DNA from: Acrocarpospora macrocephala
GTDB lineage: Bacteria > Actinomycetota > Actinomycetes > Streptosporangiales > Streptosporangiaceae
Direction of reading: 5' to 3'
DNA: 64,000 nucleotides
NCBI RefSeq assembly: GCF_009687865.1
Contig: NZ_BLAE01000021.1
Location: forward strand, 62,001 to 126,000
Position 1 is the first letter of the stretch. Each line of letters begins with the position of its first letter. Of the stretch, positions 8,619 through 17,060 are shown one piece after another. The position numbers and the translations under genes were made by a program. The notes beneath the pieces are model-generated. The model had not been told where the DNA came from and made no database searches. It saw nothing but the letters and a program-made list of their open reading frames with translations.

Positions 8619-9470
8619 CTACTCCCACGCCGGTCCGGCGTCGGGCGCGCCCTCGCGCAATACCGCACCCTCGATCAGCCCGTACGGACGATCGGCCGCG
8701 AAGAACACCTCACCGTCGTTGTCGAGCCCGAACGGCGACAGATCCGCCAGGAAGTGGTGCTTGTTCGGCAGTTCGAGCCGGACTTCGGCGATCTCGGGGC
8801 ATTCGGTGAGGACACGGGAGCCCATCGCGTACAAGGTCTGCTGCAGGGACAGGCTGTAGGTGTCGGCGAAGGCGGCCATCAGCGCTTGGCGCGCCTTCTC
8901 GTAGGACTTGTCCCAGTCCGACGTGCCGGAATGCCGCCACGTCGCCGTCACGGCCGTCGCCAGGATGCGGTCCCTGGTCTCCGGCAGGGTCGTGTACTCG
9001 TCCCGGACGAAACCCCAGAACTCGGAATTGGTGGTGTTGAGCAGCACCAGATCCTTCAGCCCGGAGACCACCCACGCCCGGTCGCCGTCGTAGTGCACGA
9101 CGCAGGTGCGGGTCTCCCGGCCGTTGCGGGCGAAGGAGTGGCCGCCCCGGCGGTCCCAGCCGTACTCGTCGATGGCCACCCGCGCCCGGTGGATCGTGGG
9201 CTGGGAGTCGACGAAATGCCGGGCCAGCAGCAGCGCGAAGTCCTCGGCCGCGCCGATGCCGTGCTTCTTGGCGAACGCGAACACCGTGTTCTTCTGCGTG
9301 TCGGTGGCCAGGATGGCGGCGTTGTCGCCGGACAGGTGCACGTCGGTCATGTCACCCGACAGCGCCGTGCTGACGTTGAGGTCCTTGATGTGGTGAGCGT
9401 CGCCGTGCTTGGTGACGCGGACCACCCGGGTCTCGGCCTTGCCGTACCGGTTCGGGCCCAGGACGAACAA
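8619..9470 (-). CDS. Urate oxidase (uricase)
   Basis: Cofactor-independent uricase, oxidising urate to 5-hydroxyisourate. The 283-residue chain has the tunnelling-fold motifs YGKAETRVVRV (catalytic Lys region), ILATDTQKNTVFAFAKKHG (catalytic Thr region) and LPNKHHFLADLSPF near the C-terminus. The start is a TTG (9468-9470) only two bases after the HIU-hydrolase stop. GGGGGAG precedes it by about six bases, which supports this unusual codon. Its neighbours supply the next two steps, HIU hydrolase and OHCU decarboxylase. Confidence 0.95.
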   Translation of the reverse strand: MFVLGPNRYGKAETRVVRVTKHGDAHHIKDLNVSTALSGDMTDVHLSGDNAAILATDTQKNTVFAFAKKHGIGAAEDFALLLARHFVDSQPTIHRARVAIDEYGWDRRGGHSFARNGRETRTCVVHYDGDRAWVVSGLKDLVLLNTTNSEFWGFVRDEYTTLPETRDRILATAVTATWRHSGTSDWDKSYEKARQALMAAFADTYSLSLQQTLYAMGSRVLTECPEIAEVRLELPNKHHFLADLSPFGLDNDGEVFFAADRPYGLIEGAVLREGAPDAGPAWE

Positions 9471-9471
9471 A

Positions 9472-9813
9472 CTAACTCCCCCGATATGTCGAGTAACCGA
9501 ACGGGCTCAGCAGCAGCGGGACATGGTGGTGGGCGGTGGCGTCGCCGATGGTGAAGACGATGCTGACCTCGGGGAAGAACGCGTCCTCGCCGAGGTAGCC
9601 GGCCGTGTCGAAGACCAGCCGGTAGGTGGCCTCGTCCAGCTTGCCGGTCCACTCCCGGCCGAGCGGCGACCACTCCCTGATCCGGCCGTCCTCGTCGGTG
9701 CGGCCCTCCGCCAGCGGCACGAACCCGTGCGCGGCCCGGCAGGACAGGCGGACGAACACATCCTTGGCGGGACATCCGCGCGCGGTGTCGAGCACGTGCG
9801 TCGAGAGTGTCAT
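9472..9813 (-). CDS. 5-hydroxyisourate hydrolase (transthyretin-like)
   Basis: Hydrolyses 5-hydroxyisourate to OHCU, between uricase and the decarboxylase. It has 113 residues, normal for the family. It begins MTLSTHVLDTARGCPA, with the catalytic His in STHVLD, and ends in the diagnostic C-terminal tetrapeptide YRGS. It starts inside the end of the upstream gene (ATGA at 9810-9813), and its own stop is two bases before the uricase start, so the three genes are tightly coupled. Confidence 0.95.
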   Translation of the reverse strand: MTLSTHVLDTARGCPAKDVFVRLSCRAAHGFVPLAEGRTDEDGRIREWSPLGREWTGKLDEATYRLVFDTAGYLGEDAFFPEVSIVFTIGDATAHHHVPLLLSPFGYSTYRGS

Positions 9814-10283
9814 CGGCCCTCCCACAGCTTGGCCAGCCGGAGCTTGACGATCTTGCCGAGCTCGTCTCTGACGATCTTCCGTTCCACGTCCGGGTCGTTG
9901 GCGAGGCGGGCCAGCAGCAGGTCGAGCATCTCCTCGGCGGGGCGGCCGGTGGCGCAGATCAGGTAGACGTGGCCGAACCGCCGCTCGTACGCCTCGTTGC
10001 CCTGGCGGAGCGCGCCCAGGATGGCGGCGTCGGCGTGCGCCGTGCCGGCCTGTTCCGAGCGGGACCAGGACGCCTCGCGATCGCCCCCGGCGGCGCGGTC
10101 CCCGATCCTGGGATGCGCGGCCAGCGCCTCCAGGACGTCCTCCCAGCTTAGCCCGGCCAGCGCCGCCTCCCCCGCCGCCGTCAGCTCCCCCGATGTCCGG
10201 TACGGCGCGAGCGCCAGCACCGCGTCGGCCCACCGCGGGGACGCGCAGCAGGCGAGCAGGTCAGGGCGGCCGAATTCGCGCAT
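9810..10283 (-). CDS. OHCU decarboxylase
   Basis: Decarboxylates 2-oxo-4-hydroxy-4-carboxy-5-ureidoimidazoline to S-allantoin. At 157 residues it is a usual length. Family motifs are LAAHPRIGDR (catalytic His), FGHVYLICATGRPAEEML and the ARLANDPDVE segment. It is the first gene of the minus-strand ureide operon. The ATG has no clear ribosome-binding site, and TCTACT lies seven bases upstream, so the transcript may be leaderless (inference). The divergent gene is endonuclease IV, 112 bp away. Confidence 0.93.
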   Translation of the reverse strand: MREFGRPDLLACCASPRWADAVLALAPYRTSGELTAAGEAALAGLSWEDVLEALAAHPRIGDRAAGGDREASWSRSEQAGTAHADAAILGALRQGNEAYERRFGHVYLICATGRPAEEMLDLLLARLANDPDVERKIVRDELGKIVKLRLAKLWEGR

Positions 10284-10395
10284 GGGAGCAAGTAGACACC
10301 GGACGGGCGGCCAGGGCTAGGAACCGGAACTCCGAGCCTGCGGCCCTGTCGCCTGGCCGGTTTTGTAGCTTGCTCCAACTACGCTGGAGCCCACT

Positions 10396-11229
10396 ATGAC
10401 GAACAATCGCATTGGCGGGCACGTGTCCGTCGCGGGCGGGCTGGCCACCGGCGGCCTGCGGTACGCGGCCGAGATCGGCGCCGAGACGATCCAGGTCTTC
10501 GTCACCAACCCGCGCGCGTGGGCGGTGAACGAGGGCATTCCCGCGGAGGACGCCAAACTCCGGGAGGCCGGACTGCCGGTTTTCGCGCACACGCCGTACA
10601 TGGTGAATTTCGGTTCGCCGACCGAGGCCACCATGACGGGCTCGGTGACGCTGGTCCGGCACACGCTGCGGCGGGGCGCCGAGATCGGCGCGCGAGGCGT
10701 GGTCGTGCACACCGGGTCCGCGGTCAGCCAGACGCGGGAGGCCGCGCTGCGGCAGGTGCGCGAGCAGTTGCTGCCGCTGCTGGACGAGATCCCGGACGAC
10801 GGGCCCGACCTGCTGCTTGAGCCGATGGCCGGGCAGGGGCAGATGTTGTGCGCGACCGTCCAGGATCTGGGGCCCTACCTGGAGGCGCTGGACTTCCACC
10901 CGCGGGCCTGTATCTGCCTGGACACCTGCCACATGTTCGCCGCCGGTCACGATCTGGCCGCCCCCGGCGGGGTGGCGAAGATGCTGGAGGAGCTGAACCA
11001 GGTGGCGCCCGGCCGGTTGAAGCTGATCCACGCCAACGACTGCAAGGACGTGTGCGGGTCGAAGAAGGACCGGCACGAGAACATCGGGGCCGGTCACATC
11101 GGCGCGCAGCCGTTCGCCGATCTGATGCGCCATCCGGTCGCGGCCGGGGTGCCGCTCTGCATCGAGACGCCTGGCAAGGCCGACAAGCACCGCGAGGACA
11201 TCGACCTGCTGAAGAAGCTGCGCGGGTGA
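10396..11229 (+). CDS. nfo: Deoxyribonuclease IV (AP endonuclease family 2)
   Basis: Xylose-isomerase-like TIM-barrel endonuclease of base excision repair, cutting 5' to abasic sites. At 277 residues it starts with IGGHVSVAGGLATG (metal His). It contains VFVTNPRAW, VVVHTGSA, LLLEPMAGQG, the CLDTCHMFAAGHD metal motif, LIHANDCKDVCGSKKDRHENIG and IETPGK. GGAG lies six bases before the ATG. It is a single gene, closed by a strong hairpin that begins at its stop codon. Confidence 0.94.
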   Translation: MTNNRIGGHVSVAGGLATGGLRYAAEIGAETIQVFVTNPRAWAVNEGIPAEDAKLREAGLPVFAHTPYMVNFGSPTEATMTGSVTLVRHTLRRGAEIGARGVVVHTGSAVSQTREAALRQVREQLLPLLDEIPDDGPDLLLEPMAGQGQMLCATVQDLGPYLEALDFHPRACICLDTCHMFAAGHDLAAPGGVAKMLEELNQVAPGRLKLIHANDCKDVCGSKKDRHENIGAGHIGAQPFADLMRHPVAAGVPLCIETPGKADKHREDIDLLKKLRG

Positions 11230-11305
11230 CGGGAACGCCCGCGGCCCTCGATCCGGCCTCCCCCCGTATGGCCGGATCGTGGCCGCCGCCGCGGGCGCTC
11301 CCGTC
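11228..11305. terminator. Large nested hairpin between nfo and the symporter gene
   Basis: An outer stem of 18 bp with one mismatch pairs 11228-11245 (GACGGGAACGCCCGCGGC) with 11288-11305. Inside it GATCCGGCC and GGCCGGATC form a 9-bp stem. The structure begins within the nfo stop codon. It lies between convergent genes, so it probably terminates from the plus strand and possibly both. There is no U-tract, as is common in actinomycetes. Confidence 0.75.
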
Positions 11306-11439
11306 GCGCCGCGCCGCCGTCCTACCCCCCCGAGTGAGGTCGGCGGCGCGGCTCGCGAGGCGAAACATTACGGCGAGTGATCAGAGGGGTGAAACCCGCT
11401 TCGGACGAGTGGTCGGAAGTTCGCGTTCTGCGGGTCCGG

Positions 11440-12942
11440 CTACCACGACGAGCGGCTTCCGGTGAGCGACGAGCGGTCGATTTCCGGAGTCGCGAGCTCC
11501 TCCGGCAGGTGCATCCTGGTCAGCAGCGCGGCCGTGCCCGCGGGCACCCGATGCCGCGTGACCAGCGAGATCGCCACCATGACCGCGAACGCGGCGGGCA
11601 CCGCGACCAGCGCGGGGTAACGCCAGAGGGGCGTGAAAGAGGGGCTGGCGAATCGCACGGCCACCAGCGCGGCCGTCACCCCCGCCCCGGTGAGCAGCCC
11701 GGCCAGCGCGCCCGGCACGGACAGGCCCCGCCACCACACGCCGAGCACCAGCAGCGGGCACAGCGTGGCCGCCGACAGCCCGAACGCCAGCAGCACCAGC
11801 AGGATCGACGCCCCCGGCGGGGTGGCCCAGACGAGCACGAGCGCGCCCCCCGCGACCAGCAGCGCCCCGCGCCGGAAGCCGCCCACGCCGCCGTTGAACA
11901 GGCTGGTGGAGAGCGTGCCGCCGACCGCCACCAGCACCCCGCAGGAGGTCGCCAGGAAGGCCGCGAAGGCCCCCGCCGCCAGCAGCCCGGTCAGCACATC
12001 CCCGAGCCATCCTGGGGCCATCAGGGAGGGCAGCAGCAGGAGCACCTGGTCGGTGGGGATCCGGGGCGGCGCGTACCAGCGGCCCAGCAGGCCGTACACG
12101 GCGGGCATCACGGAGAACACGCTCAGCATGGCCAGCACCCCCACCACGGTACGGCGAGCCGCCCGGCCATCCGGATTGGCATAGAAGCGCACCACGATGT
12201 GCGGCAACCCCATCACCCCCAGCGCGGAGGCCGTCAGCACGGTAACCAGGCCCAGCGTGGACGGATCACCGGCCCCCGCGAGCGTCTGCGTGACATAGAC
12301 CGGGCCTGACGGCGGGTGGCTCGGACGGTTCCACCAGATCACCCCGAGCACGGCCGCCACCCCGGCCAGCGAGCCGAGCTTGAACCAGAACTGCAGCGCC
12401 TGCACGCCGGTACTGCTGCCCATCCCGCCCGCCAGCGCCACCACCAGCACGACGACGGTGACGGCCAGCCAGCCGGTCCACGGCGGCAGGCCGGTCAGCA
12501 GCCGCAACACCAGCCCGGCCGCGTGCAGCTGAGCCACCAGATGGACCAGACCGATGAACAGGACGAGCACGGTCACCACCCGCCGCACGTGCACGGAACC
12601 CAGCCGCCACTGGGCGAAGTCGGCCAGCGTGTACGTCCCGGACCTGCGCAGCGGCGCCACCACCAGCACGAGCAGCACGACGAACCCGGCCGCGGCCCCC
12701 ACCGAATACCAGAGCATCGGCCGCCCGTGCGCCGCGATCAGCCCGACCAGGCCGAGATACACGGCGGCGGAGGTGTACTCCGAGCTGATCGCCGACGCGT
12801 TCCACCACGGCCGGACCGCGCGGGCCGCGACGTAGAAGTCCGCCGGGGTCGAATACCGCCGGGGCCGTATCGTGCCGACCACCACCGACGCCACCAGCAC
12901 GCACACCACCCCGCCCAGCGTCGCCGCCACGGCAGTCCACAT
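11440..12942 (-). CDS. Sodium:solute symporter family transporter
   Basis: An integral membrane protein of about 500 residues with roughly 13 hydrophobic segments, matching the SSS family (ActP/MctP-like). Recognisable pieces are STPADFYVAARAVRPWWNA, GTYTLADFAQWR, VALAGGMGSSTGVQALQFW and GVMGLPHIVVRFY. I use the ATG at 12940-12942 (MWTAVAATLGG). It overlaps the stop of the small upstream gene (TGATG) and is preceded by GGGAGGG. With that small membrane protein and the LytS/LytTR pair upstream it forms a four-gene unit. The substrate, plausibly a monocarboxylate, is inference. Confidence 0.85.
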   Translation of the reverse strand: MWTAVAATLGGVVCVLVASVVVGTIRPRRYSTPADFYVAARAVRPWWNASAISSEYTSAAVYLGLVGLIAAHGRPMLWYSVGAAAGFVVLLVLVVAPLRRSGTYTLADFAQWRLGSVHVRRVVTVLVLFIGLVHLVAQLHAAGLVLRLLTGLPPWTGWLAVTVVVLVVALAGGMGSSTGVQALQFWFKLGSLAGVAAVLGVIWWNRPSHPPSGPVYVTQTLAGAGDPSTLGLVTVLTASALGVMGLPHIVVRFYANPDGRAARRTVVGVLAMLSVFSVMPAVYGLLGRWYAPPRIPTDQVLLLLPSLMAPGWLGDVLTGLLAAGAFAAFLATSCGVLVAVGGTLSTSLFNGGVGGFRRGALLVAGGALVLVWATPPGASILLVLLAFGLSAATLCPLLVLGVWWRGLSVPGALAGLLTGAGVTAALVAVRFASPSFTPLWRYPALVAVPAAFAVMVAISLVTRHRVPAGTAALLTRMHLPEELATPEIDRSSLTGSRSSW

Positions 12943-13193
12943 CAGCCCTCCCGCTCCCGGGCCTCGGCGCGCTCCGCGCGGCGGACATGCCACCAGGCCA
13001 CCGCCACCCAGATCGGCGGCACGCCCGCCCCAAGGATCACCCAGGTCGCCGCGGACCCACGCGGGAGCACCGCCAGCAGCGCGGGCAGGGCCGCGAAGAC
13101 GCCCGCCACCACCGCCAGCGTGCGCAGCGCCTCGCGGAGCTGGCGGCGCATGATCGAAGCCGTCAGGGCGTCGTCGCGCTCGGCGGGAGTCAC
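12942..13193 (-). CDS. Small membrane protein linked to the symporter
   Basis: An 83-residue protein with a charged N-terminus (MTPAERDDALTASIMRRQLRE), two hydrophobic segments (LAVVAGVFAALPALLAVL and ATWVILGAGVPPIWVAVAWW) and an Arg/Glu-rich tail. Small two-helix proteins of this kind often precede SSS symporters in actinomycetes and may be accessory subunits. The start overlaps the response-regulator stop (ATGA, 13190-13193), and the stop overlaps the symporter start. Confidence 0.75.
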   Translation of the reverse strand: MTPAERDDALTASIMRRQLREALRTLAVVAGVFAALPALLAVLPRGSAATWVILGAGVPPIWVAVAWWHVRRAERAEAREREG

Positions 13194-13936
13194 TGCCCGT
13201 CCCCGCCGCGGTACTGGCGGACGAGCTGCTCGCGGACCTGGCGGGTGTGGCGGCGGCTGACCGGCAGGGTCTCGGTGCCCACCCGGAGCAGCGCCCGGCC
13301 CGCGTCGAAGCGCAGCTCGCTGACGTGCCGGGCGTTGACCAGCGTGCTGCGGTGGGCGCGGATGAAGCCGGAGCCGGCCCAGCGGCGTTCCAGCGCGCTC
13401 AGTGACATCCGCACCAGGAAGCCGCCGTCGGCGGTGTGCAGCCGCACGTAGTCGCCCTGCGCCTCCGCGTACCAGACCGCCTGCTGGGGGATGAAGCGGG
13501 TCCGGCCGCCCAGCTCGACGGGGATCACGTCCATGGCCGCCTCGTCGGCGCCGGGCGCGGCGATGGACGCGGACAGGCGGCGGACCGCTTCGGTCAGGCG
13601 CTCCGGACGCACCGGCTTGAGCAGGTAGTCCACCGCTTCGAGCTCGAACGCCTGCACCGCGCAGTCGTCGTGCGCGGTCACGAACACCAGCCGGGGCGGC
13701 GCGGGGAAGCCGCCGATCAGGCGGGCCAGGTCGAGGCCGTTCAGGCCCGGCATGCGGACGTCCAGGAAGACGCCGTCCAGCCGCTCCCCCGCGCCGATCA
13801 TCTGGACCATGTCCTGCAGCGCCTTCACGCCGTCGGGGGCCGTGGCCACATGCCCCACCCGGGCGTCCTCGCGGAGCAGGTAGGACAGTTCCGACAGCGC
13901 CGGCGCCTCGTCGTCAACGGCCAGAACACGCAGCAT
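13190..13936 (-). CDS. LytTR-family response regulator
   Basis: A receiver domain at residues 1-120 has the acidic pocket VDDE, the phospho-acceptor in VFLDVRMPGLNG and the Lys in DYLLKPV. A linker is followed by a C-terminal LytTR DNA-binding domain with WYAEAQGDYVRLHT and FIRAHRSTLVNARHV. I prefer the ATG at 13934-13936 (MLRVLAVDDE); a GTG at 13976-13978 would add 14 residues, and neither has a good ribosome-binding site. It pairs with the LytS kinase upstream and probably controls the symporter genes that overlap its end. Confidence 0.9.
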   Translation of the reverse strand: MLRVLAVDDEAPALSELSYLLREDARVGHVATAPDGVKALQDMVQMIGAGERLDGVFLDVRMPGLNGLDLARLIGGFPAPPRLVFVTAHDDCAVQAFELEAVDYLLKPVRPERLTEAVRRLSASIAAPGADEAAMDVIPVELGGRTRFIPQQAVWYAEAQGDYVRLHTADGGFLVRMSLSALERRWAGSGFIRAHRSTLVNARHVSELRFDAGRALLRVGTETLPVSRRHTRQVREQLVRQYRGGDGQ

Positions 13937-14001
13937 CTGCACACCGTGCCGCGCGCGCGGCGCGACCGCAAGCGACACGCCAACATTCAGTAATCATTTG
14001 G

Positions 14002-15111
14002 CTACAACGAGCCATGGGCTGGGCGATATTTCGGCACTCGCAGCCGGATCCTGGTGCCCTTCCCCGGCGCGGTCTCGACCACGAGCCCGTACGCCTGGCC
14101 GTAGATCTGCCGCAGCCGCGAGTCCACGTTGCTGAGCCCGATCCCGCCCTCGTGATCCTCGGCCAGCACGGCCTGCACGCGGCCCGGCTCCATGCCCACC
14201 CCGTCGTCCTCGATCGAGATGTGCGCCTCAGGACCGGCGTCCCTGATCACCACCCGCACCTCGCCCGGCATGCCGTGCTTGATCGCGTTCTCCACCAGCG
14301 GCTGCAGGCACAGGAACGGCACCGGCACCGCCAGCACCTCCGGCGCCACCTGCACGCTGAACCGCAGCCGGTCGCCGAACCTGGCCCGCTCCAGCAGCAG
14401 GTAACGGTCCACGCAGGTCAGCTCGTCCGCCAGGGTGGTGAAATCCCGGGCCCGGCGCAGCGAATACCGGGCGAAATCCGCGAAGTCCACCAGCAACTCC
14501 CGCGCCCGCTCCGGGTCAGTACGGACGAACGACGCGATCGTCGTCAGCGAGTTGTACACGAAATGCGGGGAGATCTGCGCCCGCAACGCCCGGGTCTCCG
14601 CGGCCATCGCCCGCCGCCGCGACTGATCCAGCTCGGCCAGCTCCAGCTGCCCCGACACCCAGCGAGCGACCTCGATCACCGTCCGCACCAGCGCCGCGGT
14701 GACCTCGGCGTCGGAGGCGACCAGCGCCCCCACCACCCGCCCGGCCACCACCAGCGGCACCACCACGCCCCCGTCCACCAGGTGGGTCCGCCCGCTCGCC
14801 AGCACCGCCCGCGCCCCCGCCAGCGCCTGCGCGTCACCCGGCCGCCGCTCCCCCGCCCCCGCGAGCACCTGGTCGGTCGAGGTCACCACCAGCGACGCCG
14901 TCCCCAGCAGGCACCGCAGATGCCGGACGGCCTTGCGCGCCGACTCACGGGTCAGCCCCGTACGCAACGAGGGCGCGGCCCGCCCCGCGACCCGCAACGT
15001 GGCGAACGCGGCCGGCTCACCCGCCGGAGGCCGGCGCCGGGAGACCCAGAACCCGGACAGGCCACAGAGCGCGCACACGAGTAACCACACGGTGACGGAC
15101 ACGCGGGCCAC
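14002..15111 (-). CDS. LytS-type sensor histidine kinase
   Basis: A 369-residue kinase with an N-terminal hydrophobic segment (VTVWLLVCALCGLSGFWV), a GAF-like middle (VVVPLVVAGRVVGALVASD) and a LytS/YehU-type kinase core. The phospho-acceptor His is in RAQISPHFVYNSLTTIASFV. The ATP-binding N box is in LCLQPLVENAIKHG, with G boxes EDDGVGM and GGIGLSNV. It starts at GTG 15109-15111. It is the partner of the LytTR regulator 65 bp downstream; BtsSR/YpdAB-like pairs sense carboxylates in other bacteria, so a nutrient-sensing role is inferred. Confidence 0.9.
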   Translation of the reverse strand: MARVSVTVWLLVCALCGLSGFWVSRRRPPAGEPAAFATLRVAGRAAPSLRTGLTRESARKAVRHLRCLLGTASLVVTSTDQVLAGAGERRPGDAQALAGARAVLASGRTHLVDGGVVVPLVVAGRVVGALVASDAEVTAALVRTVIEVARWVSGQLELAELDQSRRRAMAAETRALRAQISPHFVYNSLTTIASFVRTDPERARELLVDFADFARYSLRRARDFTTLADELTCVDRYLLLERARFGDRLRFSVQVAPEVLAVPVPFLCLQPLVENAIKHGMPGEVRVVIRDAGPEAHISIEDDGVGMEPGRVQAVLAEDHEGGIGLSNVDSRLRQIYGQAYGLVVETAPGKGTRIRLRVPKYRPAHGSL

Positions 15112-15130
15112 CGTAGCGGCAGGCGGCCCG

Positions 15131-15742
15131 CTAGGGCGGTCCCTCGCCCGGGTCCTCCTGGTATGAGTACCGCTGCTCCCGCCAGGGGTCGGCGATGTTG
15201 TGGTAGCCGCGCTCCTCCCAGAAGCCGCGCCGGTCCTCGGTCAGGTACTCGATGCCGCGCACCCATTTGACGCTCTTCCACGCGTACAGGTGCGGCACGA
15301 CCACCCGGACCGGGAAGCCCCGCTCGGGGCTCAGCGGCTTGTCGTCCAGGTCGGTGGCGAACAGGGTGGTCTCGCGGTCGAAGTCGCTCATGCGGAGGTT
15401 GGCGCTGTAGCCGTACTCCGCCCAGACCATGACATGCCGCACGCCGGGCGCGGGGGGCACCGCCGCCAGCAGGGCGCGCGCCGGGATGCCCGCCCACTCG
15501 TTGCCCATGATCGAGAACTTGGTCACGCAGTGGAAGTCGGCCATCACGGTGGTCCGCGGCAGGGCCGCGAACTCCTCCCACGTGTACGCGGGCGTCTGCC
15601 CGCCGGCCGTGGCGCCGAAGACCTGGAAGCGCCACGTCTGCGGCCGGAACGCCGGCACTCTGCCGTAGTGGATGACCGGCCTGCCGCGCGGAATGTACTG
15701 CCCGGGGGGCAGGCGGCTCTCCTCCTCAGGAAACTCCGGCAC
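15131..15742 (-). CDS. Sulfite oxidase-type molybdopterin oxidoreductase
   Basis: A compact 203-residue oxidoreductase of the sulfite oxidase/YedY fold. The Mo-ligand cysteine is in MADFHCVTKFSI, preceded by YTWEEFAALP and followed by GIPARALL, GYSANL, GFPVRVVVPHLYAWKSVKWV and a FWEERGYH tail. It lacks a twin-arginine signal and the dimerisation domain, so it is probably a cytoplasmic short form. The physiological substrate is unknown. It is on the minus strand beside the LytS gene with a 19-bp gap. Confidence 0.88.
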   Translation of the reverse strand: MPEFPEEESRLPPGQYIPRGRPVIHYGRVPAFRPQTWRFQVFGATAGGQTPAYTWEEFAALPRTTVMADFHCVTKFSIMGNEWAGIPARALLAAVPPAPGVRHVMVWAEYGYSANLRMSDFDRETTLFATDLDDKPLSPERGFPVRVVVPHLYAWKSVKWVRGIEYLTEDRRGFWEERGYHNIADPWREQRYSYQEDPGEGPP

Positions 15743-15843
15743 CCGCCCATCCTGCCATCCACCAGAAAGCGCTCACCCACCGGGTCATTTCCCGCCATCT
15801 CACACGTTGATCAACTCACTGGCCCGGGCCGGAGGGGGTGCGA

Positions 15844-15849
15844 TATATT
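15844..15849 (+). promoter_or_regulatory. Candidate -10 box of a leaderless aroF leader transcript
   Basis: TATATT lies seven bases before the leader-peptide ATG, the spacing seen for leaderless actinobacterial transcripts. No ribosome-binding site lies at a usable distance; GGAGGGGG is about 19 bases away. The -35 region is GC-rich and unconvincing. Confidence 0.5.
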
Positions 15850-15856
15850 TCCTTCC

Positions 15857-15928
15857 ATGCATAGCGTTTTCTCGTTTTGGTATGGCGACGGACCCGTGAG
15901 GACCGTTCGCCACCGCGTGTTGCGCTAG
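15857..15928 (+). CDS. Leader peptide of the aroF attenuator
   Basis: A 23-codon frame, [20 protein letters not shown] plus three residues, ending in TAG. Codons 5-9 read Phe-Ser-Phe-Trp-Tyr, so all three aromatic amino acids are sampled within five codons. The next gene is DAHP synthase, the first step of aromatic biosynthesis, and a strong hairpin lies between them. This is the layout of a ribosome-mediated transcription attenuator. The peptide itself is expected to have no other function. Confidence 0.85.
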   Translation: MHSVFSFWYGDGPVRTVRHRVLR

Positions 15929-15944
15929 CAGCCAACGGCGAACG

Positions 15945-15977
15945 AAAGCCCCGGGTCCGGATCGGACTCGGGGCTTT
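15945..15977 (+). terminator. Attenuator hairpin upstream of aroF
   Basis: AAAGCCCCGGGTCCG (15945-15959) pairs with CGGACTCGGGGCTTT over 15 bp with one G-U pair and a 3-base loop. Alternative pairings exist. CGGACCCG in the leader (15889-15896) is exactly complementary to CGGGTCCG (15952-15959) in the 5' arm. CGTTCGCC (15904-15911) pairs with GGCGAACG (15937-15944). The first would break the terminator, giving a plausible antiterminator. Confidence 0.8.
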
Positions 15978-15998
15978 CCGCGTATGAGGAGAGAAATC

Positions 15999-17033
15999 AT
16001 GGTCATCGTCATGGCCCCCACGGCCACCCTTGAGGACATCGAGGAGATCGTCTCCCTGGTCGGCACGGCGGGGGGTGAGGCGTTCGTGTCGCGCGGCGTG
16101 AGCCGTACCATCATCGGGCTCATCGGGGATGTGGAGCGGTTCACGGCGCTCAACCTGGGCGGGCAACGCGGGGTCGCCGAGGTGATGCGGGTGTCGACGC
16201 CGTTCAAGCTGGTGAGCCGGGAGAACCATCCGGAACGCTCGACGATCCGGGTGGGCGGGGTGCCGATCGGACCGGACACGGTCACGCTGATCGCGGGGCC
16301 GTGCGCGGTGGAGACGCCGCAGCAGACGCTTGAGGCCGCCCAGATGGCGAAGGCGGCGGGGGCGACGCTGCTGCGCGGGGGCGCGTACAAGCCGCGGACC
16401 TCGCCGTACGCGTTCCAGGGGCTGGGCGAGGCGGGCCTGCGCATCCTGGCGGAGGTGCGGGAGCAGACCGGGCTGCCGATCGTGACCGAGGTGATGGACG
16501 CCCACGACGTGCCGCTGGTGGCCTCCTACGCGGACATGCTCCAGGTCGGCACCCGCAACACGCAGAACTTCGCGCTGCTGCAGGCCGTCGGCAAGGCCGG
16601 GAAGCCGGTCATGCTCAAACGCGGCATGAGCGGCACGATCGAGGAATGGCTGATGTCCGCCGAGTACATCGCCCAGCGCGGCAACCTCGACATCGTCCTG
16701 TGCGAGCGCGGCATCCGCACCTTCGAAACCGCCACCCGCAACACCCTGGACGTCTCCGCCGTCCCCGTCGCCCAGCGCCTCTCCCACCTGCCGGTCGTCA
16801 TCGACCCGTCGCACTCCGGCGGCCGCCGCGACCTGGTCCTCCCGCTCACCCGCGCCGCCATCGCGGTCGGGGCCGACGGCGTCATCATCGACGTGCACCC
16901 GCACCCGGAGCAGGCGCTGGTGGACGGCCCGCAGGCGCTGGTCGACGGCGACCTGGACGAGCTCGCCGAGATCATGCGCGCGTTCCCGCCGCTGCTGGGC
17001 CGCACCCAGGTTTCGGACGTCCTGCCCGCGTGA
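15999..17033 (+). CDS. aroF: 3-deoxy-7-phosphoheptulonate (DAHP) synthase, type I-beta
   Basis: Condenses PEP with erythrose 4-phosphate, the entry reaction of aromatic amino-acid synthesis. Residues ~1-70 form the ferredoxin-like regulatory domain ([20 protein letters not shown] and GLIGDVER). Residues ~85-340 are the KDOPS-like TIM barrel with [43 protein letters not shown] and [12 protein letters not shown]. The ATG at 15999 is preceded by AGGAGAG. Regulation appears double: attenuation by the aromatic leader, and feedback through the N-terminal domain (known for the family). Confidence 0.95.
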   Translation: MVIVMAPTATLEDIEEIVSLVGTAGGEAFVSRGVSRTIIGLIGDVERFTALNLGGQRGVAEVMRVSTPFKLVSRENHPERSTIRVGGVPIGPDTVTLIAGPCAVETPQQTLEAAQMAKAAGATLLRGGAYKPRTSPYAFQGLGEAGLRILAEVREQTGLPIVTEVMDAHDVPLVASYADMLQVGTRNTQNFALLQAVGKAGKPVMLKRGMSGTIEEWLMSAEYIAQRGNLDIVLCERGIRTFETATRNTLDVSAVPVAQRLSHLPVVIDPSHSGGRRDLVLPLTRAAIAVGADGVIIDVHPHPEQALVDGPQALVDGDLDELAEIMRAFPPLLGRTQVSDVLPA

Positions 17034-17042
17034 GGATCCCTG

Positions 17043-17060
17043 GCCCCGCTCCGGCGGGGC
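17043..17060. terminator. Hairpin between convergent aroF and thiI
   Basis: GCCCCGC and GCGGGGC form a 7-bp stem with a TCCG loop, seven bases after the aroF stop region. It directly abuts the thiI stop codon and may serve both genes. Confidence 0.65.
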
